From Cysteiniphilum litorale (GTDB taxonomy: Bacteria; Pseudomonadota; Gammaproteobacteria; Francisellales; Francisellaceae): 59,271 nt of DNA. The stretch covers positions 1-59,271 of the forward strand of contig NZ_QLIQ01000019.1 of NCBI RefSeq assembly GCF_003428165.1. Reading direction: 5' to 3'. The translations under genes were made by a program, and so were the position numbers. Of the stretch, positions 43,176 through 51,418 are shown one piece after another. The notes below the pieces were generated by a model. The model searched no databases. It was not told the origin of the DNA and saw nothing but the letters and a program-made list of their open reading frames with translations. The number at the start of each line of letters is the position of its first letter. Position 1 is the first letter of the stretch.

Positions 43176-44054
43176 TTATTCAGCAGCTGTTGTTGCGTCT
43201 GCTTGAGTATCAGTTGCAGCAGCGTCATTAGCTGCAGGTTTTTCCGCTTTTTCTGCTTTGATTAATTCTACTTTGAAGCTTAATACTTGATTAGGTCCGA
43301 TTTGTGGTGGAGCCATCTCGCCATATGCTTGCTTAGGTGCACAGTAAAGAATAACTGTTGAACCTACTGGGATTTGACTTAAAGCATCAGTCCAGCAAGG
43401 GATCACTTGATTTAATGGGAAAGTTGCTGGTTTGCCAGTTTTTTCAGAGCTATCAAATACTTTACCAAGAAGCTCGCCCTTGGCTAGTTGTGCTGCACCT
43501 GCTTTAGCGTCTTTGTTGAAATCAGCAGCAGGTGTTGTGCCTGTGTAGTTGACAGTTACAGTATCAGTTTTAGCAGGGACGTCACCTTTGCCTTCAGTGA
43601 TTACTTGGTAGTAGATGCCATCAGCTGCTTTTTTAACATTAGGCATTTTAGCAACGTCAGCCATAAATGCATCGGCTGCCTTTTGATTTGCTTCACCTTC
43701 AGCTTTCATTTTTGTTTGGGCTTTTTGGATCATTTCCATTTGGAAAGCTTGCATGATCTCTTTGCTTTTAGCTTCAGAAATCTTAGATTCTTTGCCAGAA
43801 AGCCCCGCTTCTAGACCTGCATTTAATTGTTTGACATCAAGCTCGATATCTTGTGATTTGAATCCTTTGCCCATCTCTTGACCGATGATGTAGCTTACTT
43901 CTTTCATATCGACTTTAGCAGGTTTTGCCGCGTCAGTTTTAGCCGCAGCAGGCTTGGCATCAACTGCAGTTGCGGTTGTTTGTGCATCAGCGGCATAAGC
44001 TGTGATTGAGCCAGCAAGTAGCATGGCAGTGGTTAGTGCAATAATCTTTTTCAT
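43176..44054 (-). CDS. Mip-like FKBP-type peptidyl-prolyl isomerase
   Basis: Periplasmic or surface prolyl isomerase of 292 residues. Signal peptide ends near AYA|AD; an Ala/Lys/Asp-rich linker follows (~22-48). Residues ~50-145 are the Mip dimerisation helix region (VSYIIGQEMGKGFKSQDIELD). The FKBP domain runs ~148-268, with YYQVITEGKGDVPAKTDTVTVNYTGT, FPLNQVIPCWTDAL and YCAPKQAYGE. Between TGT and VFDSS there is an insert of about 25 residues (PAADFNKDAKAGAAQLAKGE) that most FKBPs lack, and an Ala/Asp/Thr tail follows. Mip proteins aid infection of host cells in relatives. Strong terminator downstream. Confidence 0.9.
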   Translation of the reverse strand: MKKIIALTTAMLLAGSITAYAADAQTTATAVDAKPAAAKTDAAKPAKVDMKEVSYIIGQEMGKGFKSQDIELDVKQLNAGLEAGLSGKESKISEAKSKEIMQAFQMEMIQKAQTKMKAEGEANQKAADAFMADVAKMPNVKKAADGIYYQVITEGKGDVPAKTDTVTVNYTGTTPAADFNKDAKAGAAQLAKGELLGKVFDSSEKTGKPATFPLNQVIPCWTDALSQIPVGSTVILYCAPKQAYGEMAPPQIGPNQVLSFKVELIKAEKAEKPAANDAAATDTQADATTAAE

Positions 44055-44240
44055 GTGTTCTCCTTAGATTGAGATTATCTGTTAAAAGTTCAAATACGCA
44101 CCACATCGTAGAAATTGATTTGGTATAAGTCAATATGTGTATGCGGCAAAAAAATGCTATATTCACTGGATCTATATTATGATTAATGCATTTTGGATTA
44201 ATTACGTTTATGCTAAGAGCATCGGTGTGAAGGATAAATA

Positions 44241-44264
44241 ATGCGAAAGAGGAGTGCGATGTGA
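44241..44264 (+). CDS. Seven-codon upstream ORF overlapping the solute-binding protein start
   Basis: ATG 44241 has AAGGA 6-7 bases upstream and reads MRKRSAM, ending in TGA at 44262-44264. That stop overlaps the GTG start at 44261 (GTGA). The arrangement would allow translational coupling, but it may be coincidental. Confidence 0.3.
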   Translation: MRKRSAM

Positions 44265-45004
44265 GGGGATTAAAGTTTAGTGTTATTTTACTGAGCATGG
44301 GCATGGTCTATGCTAGTGCGCAAACTCAATATACAGTGGATTATGCCTTAGGTGATTATTATTACCCATATGTTAATCAGCATGAAAACAACAAAGGTTG
44401 CTTGACTGAATTTGTGACAAAAGTTTTTAAAAGTCAGGGTGTGAATCTTGGCGAGATTAAATGGTTACCCTGGAGTGTGGCAATGAAAAGCTTAGCCTAT
44501 GGCGCTTCACCTAGTGTGTCATTTCCATGGAGCTACACCAAAGAACGTGCACAAAAGTATCTTTATAGTGACGCGCTTTACACTAAATCGGCTTACATTT
44601 GGGTATTGAATGATGATAAGCAAAGCTATATTGATTTCAAGTCGTTACAAGGGGCGAAAGTCTGCGTGCCGCAAGGCTATGGTGCCTATGGCAAGTTGGC
44701 AGACATGTTTACGCAAAAGACAGCGACGCGTATTACTGTATTAACAATGCAAGATTGTTTTAGTCAATTGAAAGCAAAGCGTGTGACTGCTGTCTACGCA
44801 GGTGACGATGCGCTTGAAAATATTGCGCATATCAAAGACGGGGTAACTCTTTTCACTAAGGCATTTGTTGCTGATCAGCAGACACATTACCTAATTGCTG
44901 CAAAAGATCAAACCGGTTCAGCTAAGCTGATTAGCTTATTTAATAACGGGCTAAAAGCCATGAAGTTTAATCCAGATCTATATTGCAACTTCGATAAACA
45001 ATAA
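44261..45004 (+). CDS. Orphan periplasmic solute-binding protein (amino-acid ABC type, SBP_bac_3)
   Basis: A 247-residue exported protein with signal peptide ending near YASA|QT. The fold pattern of family-3 binding proteins is visible: GCLTEFVTKVFKSQGVNLGEIKWLPWSVAMKSLAYG in lobe 1, FPWSYTKERAQKYLYSD, then LQGAKVCVPQGYGAYGKLADM in lobe 2. Cys pairs could form a disulphide. It starts with GTG 44261, 7-8 bases after AGAGGAG. No permease or ATPase is adjacent, so it may serve a remote transporter or a sensor. Confidence 0.8.
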   Translation: MRGLKFSVILLSMGMVYASAQTQYTVDYALGDYYYPYVNQHENNKGCLTEFVTKVFKSQGVNLGEIKWLPWSVAMKSLAYGASPSVSFPWSYTKERAQKYLYSDALYTKSAYIWVLNDDKQSYIDFKSLQGAKVCVPQGYGAYGKLADMFTQKTATRITVLTMQDCFSQLKAKRVTAVYAGDDALENIAHIKDGVTLFTKAFVADQQTHYLIAAKDQTGSAKLISLFNNGLKAMKFNPDLYCNFDKQ

Positions 45005-45405
45005 TTATTTAATTTATTTCAAAACATTTGTTACGTAATGAATAAAAGAGAAGTTGCGTTTCAACTCCCCCCTCACCCGCGCAGCGTAAGCTGCACGACC
45101 TCTCCTGCAAGGGGAGAGGTAATAGTTGGTGTAACTTGTTTTTTCACCATTGCCATGCTTACGCCACTAAATATTGGAATGGCGAAACAGAAGAGTTAGC
45201 GCATTCGCTAAATATCTGCTGAATTACAACTGTGAAGCGATATTTTTTTGTGCTAAGGTTGAGCTTAATAAGTGTTTGCAAAATTTTGTTGTGAAGCCAT
45301 CGCGACAAGGTCAGCGATATACTATAATGTCCAACCAATAAATTGGCTTTTAGGTTTGAGCTTGGAAGTTGAATAATTAAGCAAAATCAATAGGATTACA
45401 CTTGC
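45005..45405. other. 401-bp intergenic region upstream of ftsH
   Basis: It holds a copy of dispersed repeat B (45072-45131) near the left end and a consensus TATAAT at 45323-45328, probably the ftsH -10, without a good -35. AAATATC..GATATTT arms near 45209-45246 could pair. No ORF with RBS was found. Confidence 0.5.
45072..45131 (+). repeat. Dispersed hairpin repeat, family B, copy 2
   Basis: Matches the reverse complement of 3560-3619 over 60 positions without gaps. Two hairpins: GCAGC-GTAA-GCTGC (45084-45097) and CCTCTCC..GGAGAGG (45101-45121). Confidence 0.75.
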
Positions 45406-47358
45406 ATGAAGAAAAATGAGTTCTTGCGAAATGCACTATTCTGGGGCTTGATTGCCGTAGGCTTAGTGTTTATTTTTAGCAACATGAGTACGAAGACCGA
45501 TCCATCAACAACGATGAAGTACTCAAGTTTTGTGCAACAATTAAATAGCGGCAGCATCAAATCAGTTAACGTTGATGGACGGACGTTCACGGGGACAACG
45601 GATTCTGATGAGAAGTTTACTACCTATGCACCACTCTTGGATCAAAGTATTGTTGATCAGATGCTCAGTAAAAATGCTGAAGTTTCTGCGAAAGCACCAG
45701 AAAAGCCAAGTTTGCTATTGGCATTTTTGTTTAATTGGTTGCCATTATTGTTAATTGCCGGCTTTTTTATTTTCCTAATGATGCGTGCCGGAGGTGGCAA
45801 AAGTGGTGCTTTCTCATTTGGTAAAAGTAAGGCAAAGCTTCTAGGTGAAGATCAGATCAAAGTCACATTAGCAGATGTTGCCGGTGTGGATGAAGCCAAA
45901 GAGGAAGTGGCTGAAATCGTTGATTTCTTAAAAAATCCTGCCAAATACGAGAAGATTGGCGGCAAGATCCCTAAAGGTGTGTTGATGGTAGGACCACCTG
46001 GAACGGGTAAAACATTATTAGCACGTGCAATTGCCGGTGAAGCAAAGGTGCCTTTCTTCTCAATTTCAGGTTCTGATTTCGTTGAGATGTTTGTTGGTGT
46101 TGGTGCGTCACGTGTGCGTGATATGTTTGAGCAAGCCAAGCGTCGTGCGCCGTGTATTATCTTTATCGATGAGATTGATGCCGTTGGGCGTCATCGTGGA
46201 GCTGGTCTAGGGGGTGGTCATGACGAGCGTGAGCAGACATTAAACCAAATGTTGGTTGAGATGGATGGATTTGCTGACAATGAAGGCGTTATTGTTATTG
46301 CTGCAACTAACCGACCGGATGTGTTAGATCCAGCATTGTTGCGTCCTGGTCGTTTTGACCGACAAGTAACTGTTGGGTTACCAAGTGTCAAAGGACGTGA
46401 GCAAATTCTAAAAGTTCACATGCGTAAGATTGCGGTAGCAGATGAGGTGCGAGTTGATTGGATTGCGCGTGGTACACCTGGTTTCTCAGGTGCTGAGCTT
46501 GCTAACTTGGTGAATGAAGCAGCATTATTTGCTGCGCGTGTTAACAAAGAAATCGTTGGCATGGAAGAGTTTGAAAAAGCCAAGGATAAAATTTTGATGG
46601 GAACTGAGCGTCGTTCGATGGCAATGAGTGACGAGCAGAAGCGCTTAACGGCTTATCATGAAGCCGGACACGCGATTGTTGGGCGTTTGGTACCTGATCA
46701 CGATCCTGTGTATAAGGTTAGTATTATCCCAAGAGGGCGCGCGTTAGGTGTGACAATGTACTTGCCAGATGGTGATCAAGTCAGTCAATCACGTGAGCAG
46801 TTATTAAGTCGCTTATCAAGTATCTTTGGTGGGCGTATTGCTGAGGAGCTGATCTTTGGCTATGACAAAGTTACTACGGGTGCTTCTAATGATATTCAAG
46901 TAGCAACCAATATCGCTCGCAGCATGGTCACCAAGTGGGGCTTGTCTGACAAGATGGGGCCAATTTTGTTTGATGAAGATGATCAGCAGCCGTTTTTAGG
47001 GCAAAGTATGGGTAAGAATCCAAAACATTTCTCAGATAAAACAGCCGTTGATATCGATGGCGAAGTTCGTCGCTTAATCGATGAAAATTACTCAAGAGCG
47101 GAAACTATTCTTAAGGAAAACACGGATATCTTGCACGCTATGGCGGATGCGTTGATGAAATATGAAACGATTGATTCAATGCAGGTCGATGACTTAATGG
47201 CGCGTCGCGAGGTCAGAGAGCCAGGTGATTGGGGTGATAGCTATATCCCGAAAGATGAGAAAGAAAAATTGGCTCCACAAGTAGCCAAAGAAGTGTTAAC
47301 TGCGACACCGTCTGAAGCGGCTAAACCGCAACAAGCGGACGATCAATCTGAAAAATAA
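45406..47358 (+). CDS. ftsH: ATP-dependent zinc metalloprotease FtsH
   Basis: Membrane-bound AAA+ protease that degrades misfolded membrane proteins and regulators. Two membrane helices (~ residues 8-26 and 103-125) flank a periplasmic domain. Walker A GPPGTGKT is at 196-203, Walker [14 protein letters not shown] follows, the arginine-finger region [10 protein letters not shown] is intact, and the protease zinc motif HEAGH is at 418-422. Length 650 is normal. RBS AGGA about 10 bases before ATG. rlmE, which often precedes ftsH, is absent; the gene stands alone with its own upstream region. Confidence 0.97.
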   Translation: MKKNEFLRNALFWGLIAVGLVFIFSNMSTKTDPSTTMKYSSFVQQLNSGSIKSVNVDGRTFTGTTDSDEKFTTYAPLLDQSIVDQMLSKNAEVSAKAPEKPSLLLAFLFNWLPLLLIAGFFIFLMMRAGGGKSGAFSFGKSKAKLLGEDQIKVTLADVAGVDEAKEEVAEIVDFLKNPAKYEKIGGKIPKGVLMVGPPGTGKTLLARAIAGEAKVPFFSISGSDFVEMFVGVGASRVRDMFEQAKRRAPCIIFIDEIDAVGRHRGAGLGGGHDEREQTLNQMLVEMDGFADNEGVIVIAATNRPDVLDPALLRPGRFDRQVTVGLPSVKGREQILKVHMRKIAVADEVRVDWIARGTPGFSGAELANLVNEAALFAARVNKEIVGMEEFEKAKDKILMGTERRSMAMSDEQKRLTAYHEAGHAIVGRLVPDHDPVYKVSIIPRGRALGVTMYLPDGDQVSQSREQLLSRLSSIFGGRIAEELIFGYDKVTTGASNDIQVATNIARSMVTKWGLSDKMGPILFDEDDQQPFLGQSMGKNPKHFSDKTAVDIDGEVRRLIDENYSRAETILKENTDILHAMADALMKYETIDSMQVDDLMARREVREPGDWGDSYIPKDEKEKLAPQVAKEVLTATPSEAAKPQQADDQSEK

Positions 47359-47370
47359 TATTAGTTTAGC

Positions 47371-47467
47371 ATCAATATTGGCTGAGTGTCAGTCGAAGTC
47401 ATTGTTACTCGCACCCTTCGACTATGCTTAGGGAAAAAGTGAATCTCAATAATTACCTCTGTGATGC
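47371..47467 (+). repeat. Dispersed hairpin repeat, family A, copy 1
   Basis: About 97 bases, roughly 85% identical by eye to 48332-48428 in the same orientation. CTGAG..AGTCGAAG and CTTCGACT..CT(T/C)AG arms form a long hairpin. The last part contains the final codons and stop of the HTH gene on the minus strand. It may serve as a shared terminator for ftsH and the HTH gene. Confidence 0.8.
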
Positions 47468-48001
47468 ACCTAAGTCATGATAGATTTTTTTACGATGGGA
47501 AAATGCTTTTCTTGCTCGAGCACCCAGAGTCTCATTAATATCTTCTACAGTTGTGGCATGCTCAATGACTTTATGATCTTTGATTCTTCCTTGCTGATAG
47601 AACCATTCAGCTACGGCTGTCCATCGCCATAAAGGACTTTTATTGCTAATTTTCAAAATTGGTTTGGGGAAAGTGTTATTGCCCCTTTTGCCCAGAATGT
47701 ATAGCGATAGCGCCTGCTTACTTAATGAAACTCGACTTGCAATATCAGTTGAGTTGACAAGGTGTTCTGGCGCAACACTACTTACAGAAGCATTGATTTG
47801 CGCTGATTCAATATCTTTAATTGCGGAAAGAATTGCGTGTTCAAAGCTTACATCTTCTCGGTCAAAATCAAGATATACAGTGCCATTTTTAAAGTTAATA
47901 ATAGCGTCGTCACAACCTGCCTCAAATAAGGCGTCTTCCAAGTTCGGTGTATTTTCATCGACTCCCTGAAGGATAAGTGTAAATTCATAAGTTTCAGCCA
48001 T
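47453..48001 (-). CDS. HTH-domain protein, putative antitoxin partner
   Basis: A 182-residue soluble protein. Residues ~1-75 (AETYEFTLILQGVDENTPNLEDALFEAGCDDAIINFKNGTVYLDFDRE) look like a HicB-like or ferredoxin-fold alpha/beta domain. Residues ~95-150 (LVNSTDIASRVSLSKQALSLYILGKRG..PLWRWTAVAEWF) read as a MerR/AlpA-type helix-turn-helix. ATG 48001 follows AGGAGAA directly; the upstream gene ends 1 base away. The gene order (small basic protein first, HTH protein second) suggests toxin then antitoxin. Its last four codons are inside repeat A. Not tied to any named family by me. Confidence 0.65.
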   Translation of the reverse strand: MAETYEFTLILQGVDENTPNLEDALFEAGCDDAIINFKNGTVYLDFDREDVSFEHAILSAIKDIESAQINASVSSVAPEHLVNSTDIASRVSLSKQALSLYILGKRGNNTFPKPILKISNKSPLWRWTAVAEWFYQQGRIKDHKVIEHATTVEDINETLGARARKAFSHRKKIYHDLGASQR

Positions 48002-48002
48002 G

Positions 48003-48236
48003 TTATTCTCCTTGATGCTCACAGTTATCAACGACTCTTCTAATTTGTTTTGCATGGTTCTCAGCACTACGAGGTGTTGACCATATACTGATTGAGTGAC
48101 CATCTCTGCTTTCAAGTGGGCATAATAATCGACCCCAAGCATGTGCAGAGCTCCCGCTAGATTGATAGCGCCACCCCTTCATTTCAGCATATTTGATGGC
48201 TTTCTCAATTTCTTTATTAGGGTGCTTGGTTCTCAT
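48003..48236 (-). CDS. HicA-like small protein, putative toxin
   Basis: A 77-residue protein: KHPNKEIEKAIKYAEMKGWRYQSSGSSAHAWGRLLC, then IWSTPRSAENHAKQIRRVVDNC. The helix followed by GW.Y..SGSSAHAW resembles the HicA double-stranded-RNA-binding fold with its catalytic His, though the second half is different from classical HicA. The frame is open to ATG 48287, but that ATG lies inside a consensus promoter (TTGACA/TATAAT), so I place the start at ATG 48236, 24 bases after the expected transcription start. No good RBS is visible there. It ends one base before the HTH gene. Confidence 0.6.
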   Translation of the reverse strand: MRTKHPNKEIEKAIKYAEMKGWRYQSSGSSAHAWGRLLCPLESRDGHSISIWSTPRSAENHAKQIRRVVDNCEHQGE

Positions 48237-48266
48237 GCATTTGTGTAGTTTATCAGGATGTTTTGA

Positions 48267-48295
48267 ATTATAGATCAATGTTGACATATGTCAAC
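48267..48295 (-). promoter_or_regulatory. Consensus promoter with palindromic operator for the HicA-like/HTH module
   Basis: Minus strand: TTGACA (48294-48289), 16-base spacer, TATAAT (48272-48267), both perfect. The -35 is embedded in the 16-bp perfect palindrome GTTGACATATGTCAAC (48280-48295), a likely operator for the HTH protein. Expected transcription start near 48260. Confidence 0.75.
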
Positions 48296-48331
48296 AAATG
48301 AAGATGCACTTATAATTTGACTCATCATTTT

Positions 48332-48428
48332 ATCAACGTTGGCTGAGCGTCAGTCGAAGCCATTGATACTCGTACCCTTCGACTATGCTCAGGAAACGAG
48401 TGAAACTCAATAGTTATCTCTGTAATGC
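48332..48428 (+). repeat. Dispersed hairpin repeat, family A, copy 2
   Basis: Direct repeat of 47371-47467. CTGAGC..AGTCGAAG pairs with CTTCGACT..GCTCAG. Its right end holds the last four codons and stop of the GFA gene on the minus strand, in the same way copy 1 ends the HTH gene. Confidence 0.8.
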
Positions 48429-48833
48429 CCCTTGATATTGAGGTGTATTTTCTAATTCACAATGATCATTCATTCTGCTGCGGGTATAGATCTCAGCAAG
48501 TGGCGTATGTTTGAAATTTTCACTATCAATAGTGCCGGCATATAGAATATACAAGTGATCAAAGGCGGTGCACTTATTGATAATTGAGCCACCGCAGTTG
48601 GCACATGAACCACGTGAGACAACGCTTCCGCTATCAGACGTTTTGTCAAAAAAATTGACTTGACCTTGAAGTTGAATGTCACTTTTGTTAAAAGCAACGG
48701 CTGGCTCATAAGCGCAGCCTGTCCATTTTTGGCAATCTTTACAGTGGCAATTAAGCATGGCGATGGGTTCAGCAGTAATATTTATTTTGATATCTCCGCA
48801 AAGGCAACTAGCAGTGTAGATGGTGTTGTTCAT
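48414..48833 (-). CDS. GFA/CENP-V-domain zinc protein
   Basis: A 139-residue protein of the glutathione-dependent formaldehyde-activating (GFA) fold. Zinc ligands are visible as CLCG (~10-13), CHCKDCQKWTG (~29-39) and CANCGG (~77-82). Most members have no proven activity. The C-terminal ALQR residues are contributed by repeat A copy 2. Single gene on the minus strand, upstream of the HicA-like module. Confidence 0.88.
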   Translation of the reverse strand: MNNTIYTASCLCGDIKINITAEPIAMLNCHCKDCQKWTGCAYEPAVAFNKSDIQLQGQVNFFDKTSDSGSVVSRGSCANCGGSIINKCTAFDHLYILYAGTIDSENFKHTPLAEIYTRSRMNDHCELENTPQYQGALQR

Positions 48834-48919
48834 TGTCTGTTATATCCAAAAGTTTGGTGTGGATAGACGGTACTATTTATGAGCTTAACTTGTCAATAAC
48901 AACATTTTATAAATTTCGC

Positions 48920-48948
48920 CTTGAAATATCTTTTTTAACGCCCATTTG
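48920..48948 (+). promoter_or_regulatory. Sigma32 (heat-shock)-type promoter of htpG
   Basis: CTTGAAA (48920-48926), 14-base spacer, CCCATTTG (48941-48948) preceded by G instead of C. This matches the RpoH consensus CTTGAAA-N11-16-CCCCATNT closely. It lies 45 bases before the htpG ATG. Confidence 0.75.
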
Positions 48949-48993
48949 TTTGCGGTCGAGTTTTAAATAAAGCAAACCAAAATAGGAGCGACC

Positions 48994-50886
48994 ATGTCTG
49001 AAAAGCAAGTTTTTGACTTTCAAACGGAAGTAAAACAATTATTACATTTGGTGATTCATTCACTCTATTCAAACCGTGAAATTTTCTTAAGAGAGCTTAT
49101 TTCTAACGCATCAGATGCTGCAGAAAAGCTGCGTTTTGAAGCATTAAGTAATGCCGATATTTTTGAAAATGATGCCGATTTAAAAGTACGCATTTCTTTT
49201 GATAAGGAAGCTAAAACGATCACGATTGCCGATAATGGTATTGGTATGACGCGTGATGAGGCAATTGAGCATTTGGGTACAATTGCAAAATCAGGAACTA
49301 AGAAATTCTTAGAAGCATTAAGTGGTGATCAGAGTAAAGACTCACAATTGATTGGTCAATTTGGTGTTGGTTTTTATTCTGCGTATATCGTTGCTGATAA
49401 AGTGACGGTAAATACACGCAAAGCTGGTGTTGAAGCTTCACAAGGCGTGCGTTGGGAGTCCAAGGCCGATGGTTCATTTAGCGTTGAAGATATCACTAAA
49501 GAAGCACGTGGTACGGAGATTGTTTTGCATCTTAAAGATGAAGAACATGATTTGTTAGATGATTGGAAATTGCGTCAAATCGTTAAAAAATATTCTGATC
49601 ATATCTCCTTACCTATTCAAATGTTAAAAACAGAATATGATGAAGAAGGGAAAGAAAAAGAAACGAAAGAATGGGAAACGATTAATAAAGCTAAAGCGTT
49701 ATGGACACGTTCTAAGTCTGAAATTACCGATGAAGAGTACAAAGAGTTTTATAAGCATATTTCACATGATTTTACTGATCCATTAACTTGGTCGCACAAT
49801 AAGGTTGAGGGTAATCTTGAATATACAAGCCTCTTGTATCTACCAGAGCGCGCGCCATTTGATCTATGGGATCGCGAGCGTAAATCTGGTTTACAGCTTT
49901 ACGTACAACGCGTATTTATCATGGAAAACGAGCATTTGTTGCCGTCATACTTGCGTTTTGTTAAAGGGGTGATTGATTCAAATGATTTGCCATTGAATAT
50001 CTCACGTGAGATTTTGCAGCATAATAAAGTGATCGATAAGATCAAAAAAGCTACAGCTAAGAAAGTCTTAGATATGCTCGATAAAATGGCTAAAGATGAT
50101 AAAGAGCAATATGCGAAATTCTGGAAGGCGTTTGGACAAGTATTAAAAGAGGCGCCTGCTGAAGATCATGAAAACAAAGATAAGATCGCTAAGTTATTGC
50201 GCTTTGCTTCAACGCACAAAGATACTGCCGAACAAGATGTGTCATTAGCTGATTATGTGTCACGTATGAAGGAAGATCAGAAGTTTATCTACTATGTGAC
50301 CGCTGAGAGCTTTAATGCAGCGAAGAATAACCCACAGTTGGAAGTATTCCGTAAGAAAGGCATTGAGGTGTTATTGTTAAGCGATCGCGTTGATGAGTGG
50401 ATGACATCGCACTTATCTGAATTTGATGGCAAGACCTTAAAATCAGTGGCTAAAGGTGATTTAGACCTTGGTGACTTGGATTCTGAAGAAGATAAAAAGC
50501 AGCAAGAAGAAACACAGAAAGAGTTTGAAAGCATTATTAAGCAAATGAAAGAAGTGCTAAAAGATAAAGTCGAAGATGTACGTCTTTCTAAGCGTTTGAC
50601 TAATTCACCAAGCTGTATTGTTGTTAATGATTATGGCATGAGCATGCATTTGCAAAAAATGATGGCAGATGCAGGGCAAATGATGATGCCAGGCATGGGG
50701 GGCAAACCAATTCTTGAGATCAATGCTGATCATAAATTAGTGAAGCACTTGCAGCAAGAGCAAGACGATGCGCAATTTGCTGATTGGACAGATCTTTTAT
50801 ATCAACAAGCCTTGTTGGTTGAAGGTGCTCAACTTGAAGATCCCGCAAACTTTGTCGGTTTGGTTAATAAATATTTAGCGGTGTAA
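48994..50886 (+). CDS. htpG: Molecular chaperone HtpG (Hsp90)
   Basis: Cytosolic dimeric Hsp90 ATPase. [21 protein letters not shown] (~ residues 30-50), [26 protein letters not shown] and [17 protein letters not shown] form the GHKL nucleotide site; [32 protein letters not shown] is the middle domain with its ATPase Arg; the C-terminal dimerisation domain is complete. Length 630. RBS AGGAG 7 bases upstream. It has its own heat-shock promoter and no operon partners. Confidence 0.97.
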   Translation: MSEKQVFDFQTEVKQLLHLVIHSLYSNREIFLRELISNASDAAEKLRFEALSNADIFENDADLKVRISFDKEAKTITIADNGIGMTRDEAIEHLGTIAKSGTKKFLEALSGDQSKDSQLIGQFGVGFYSAYIVADKVTVNTRKAGVEASQGVRWESKADGSFSVEDITKEARGTEIVLHLKDEEHDLLDDWKLRQIVKKYSDHISLPIQMLKTEYDEEGKEKETKEWETINKAKALWTRSKSEITDEEYKEFYKHISHDFTDPLTWSHNKVEGNLEYTSLLYLPERAPFDLWDRERKSGLQLYVQRVFIMENEHLLPSYLRFVKGVIDSNDLPLNISREILQHNKVIDKIKKATAKKVLDMLDKMAKDDKEQYAKFWKAFGQVLKEAPAEDHENKDKIAKLLRFASTHKDTAEQDVSLADYVSRMKEDQKFIYYVTAESFNAAKNNPQLEVFRKKGIEVLLLSDRVDEWMTSHLSEFDGKTLKSVAKGDLDLGDLDSEEDKKQQEETQKEFESIIKQMKEVLKDKVEDVRLSKRLTNSPSCIVVNDYGMSMHLQKMMADAGQMMMPGMGGKPILEINADHKLVKHLQQEQDDAQFADWTDLLYQQALLVEGAQLEDPANFVGLVNKYLAV

Positions 50887-51418
50887 TCGTATATACCCAT
50901 CACAAACCATTTTACAGAATTTTTTTTGCTTTATATTTTGCGTGTTTTTAGCAAGTTGAATTTTGATAATAGTCCTAGCTATTACCTGCAATCCAACTTG
51001 CCAAAATCTTCACAAACTATTTTACAACCAAACACCGCAAAAAGATTTATGATGGGTATGCTTTTGATAAGGAATTTTGTGCCTTGGATGGATGTAATCT
51101 TTAAAGTTTCTATATAGCTATTTAGTTTTTACCATTAGCAATTTAGTATTATTTTGGATTAAACTAAGTGGCGTTGAGTTGTGTTGTGTTGTTATAACAC
51201 GCGAGCTTGTTAGTACGAACGTTGGCTGAGCGAAGTTAAAGCCGTTGCATATGGCGTTTAAATCACCTCATTTGGATTTTCGGGTCAAGTCTGAGAGTGA
51301 CAGTAAACCGTCATATTCAGGCTCGATCTTAATATCTATGATTACCAACAAACGATTGTTTAGCTACATATCACTGACTGGAGCTAAATGAAATATCATA
51401 TAACTTAAGGAATTTATC
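50887..51418. other. 532-bp intergenic region
   Basis: It holds an imperfect ~167-bp palindromic element (50893-51059), a short fragment of repeat A (GTTGGCTGAGCGAAG at 51221-51235), and a segment near 51280-51320 (GGGTCAAGTCTGAGAGTGACAG) of the kind seen in dispersed bacterial repeats. A 63-codon frame at 50926-51117 lacks an RBS and lies inside the palindrome, so I do not call it. No clear promoter for the next gene was found. Confidence 0.55.
50893..51059. repeat. Imperfect palindromic element (MITE-like or structured RNA)
   Basis: Outer arms ATACCCATCA (50893-50902) and TGATGGGTAT (51050-51059) are exactly complementary. Inside, TTTTTGC/GCAAAAA, GCAAGTTG/CAACTTGC and a central TAATAG-TCCTAG-CTATTA nest in order. 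Two near-direct copies of CACAAAC(C/T)ATTTTACA lie in the two halves. No transposase is encoded. Confidence 0.55.

Noticed and set aside
50926-51117. 63-codon frame after htpG
   Set aside because: Lies across the palindromic element, no RBS, and its composition reads as untranslated AT-rich DNA.
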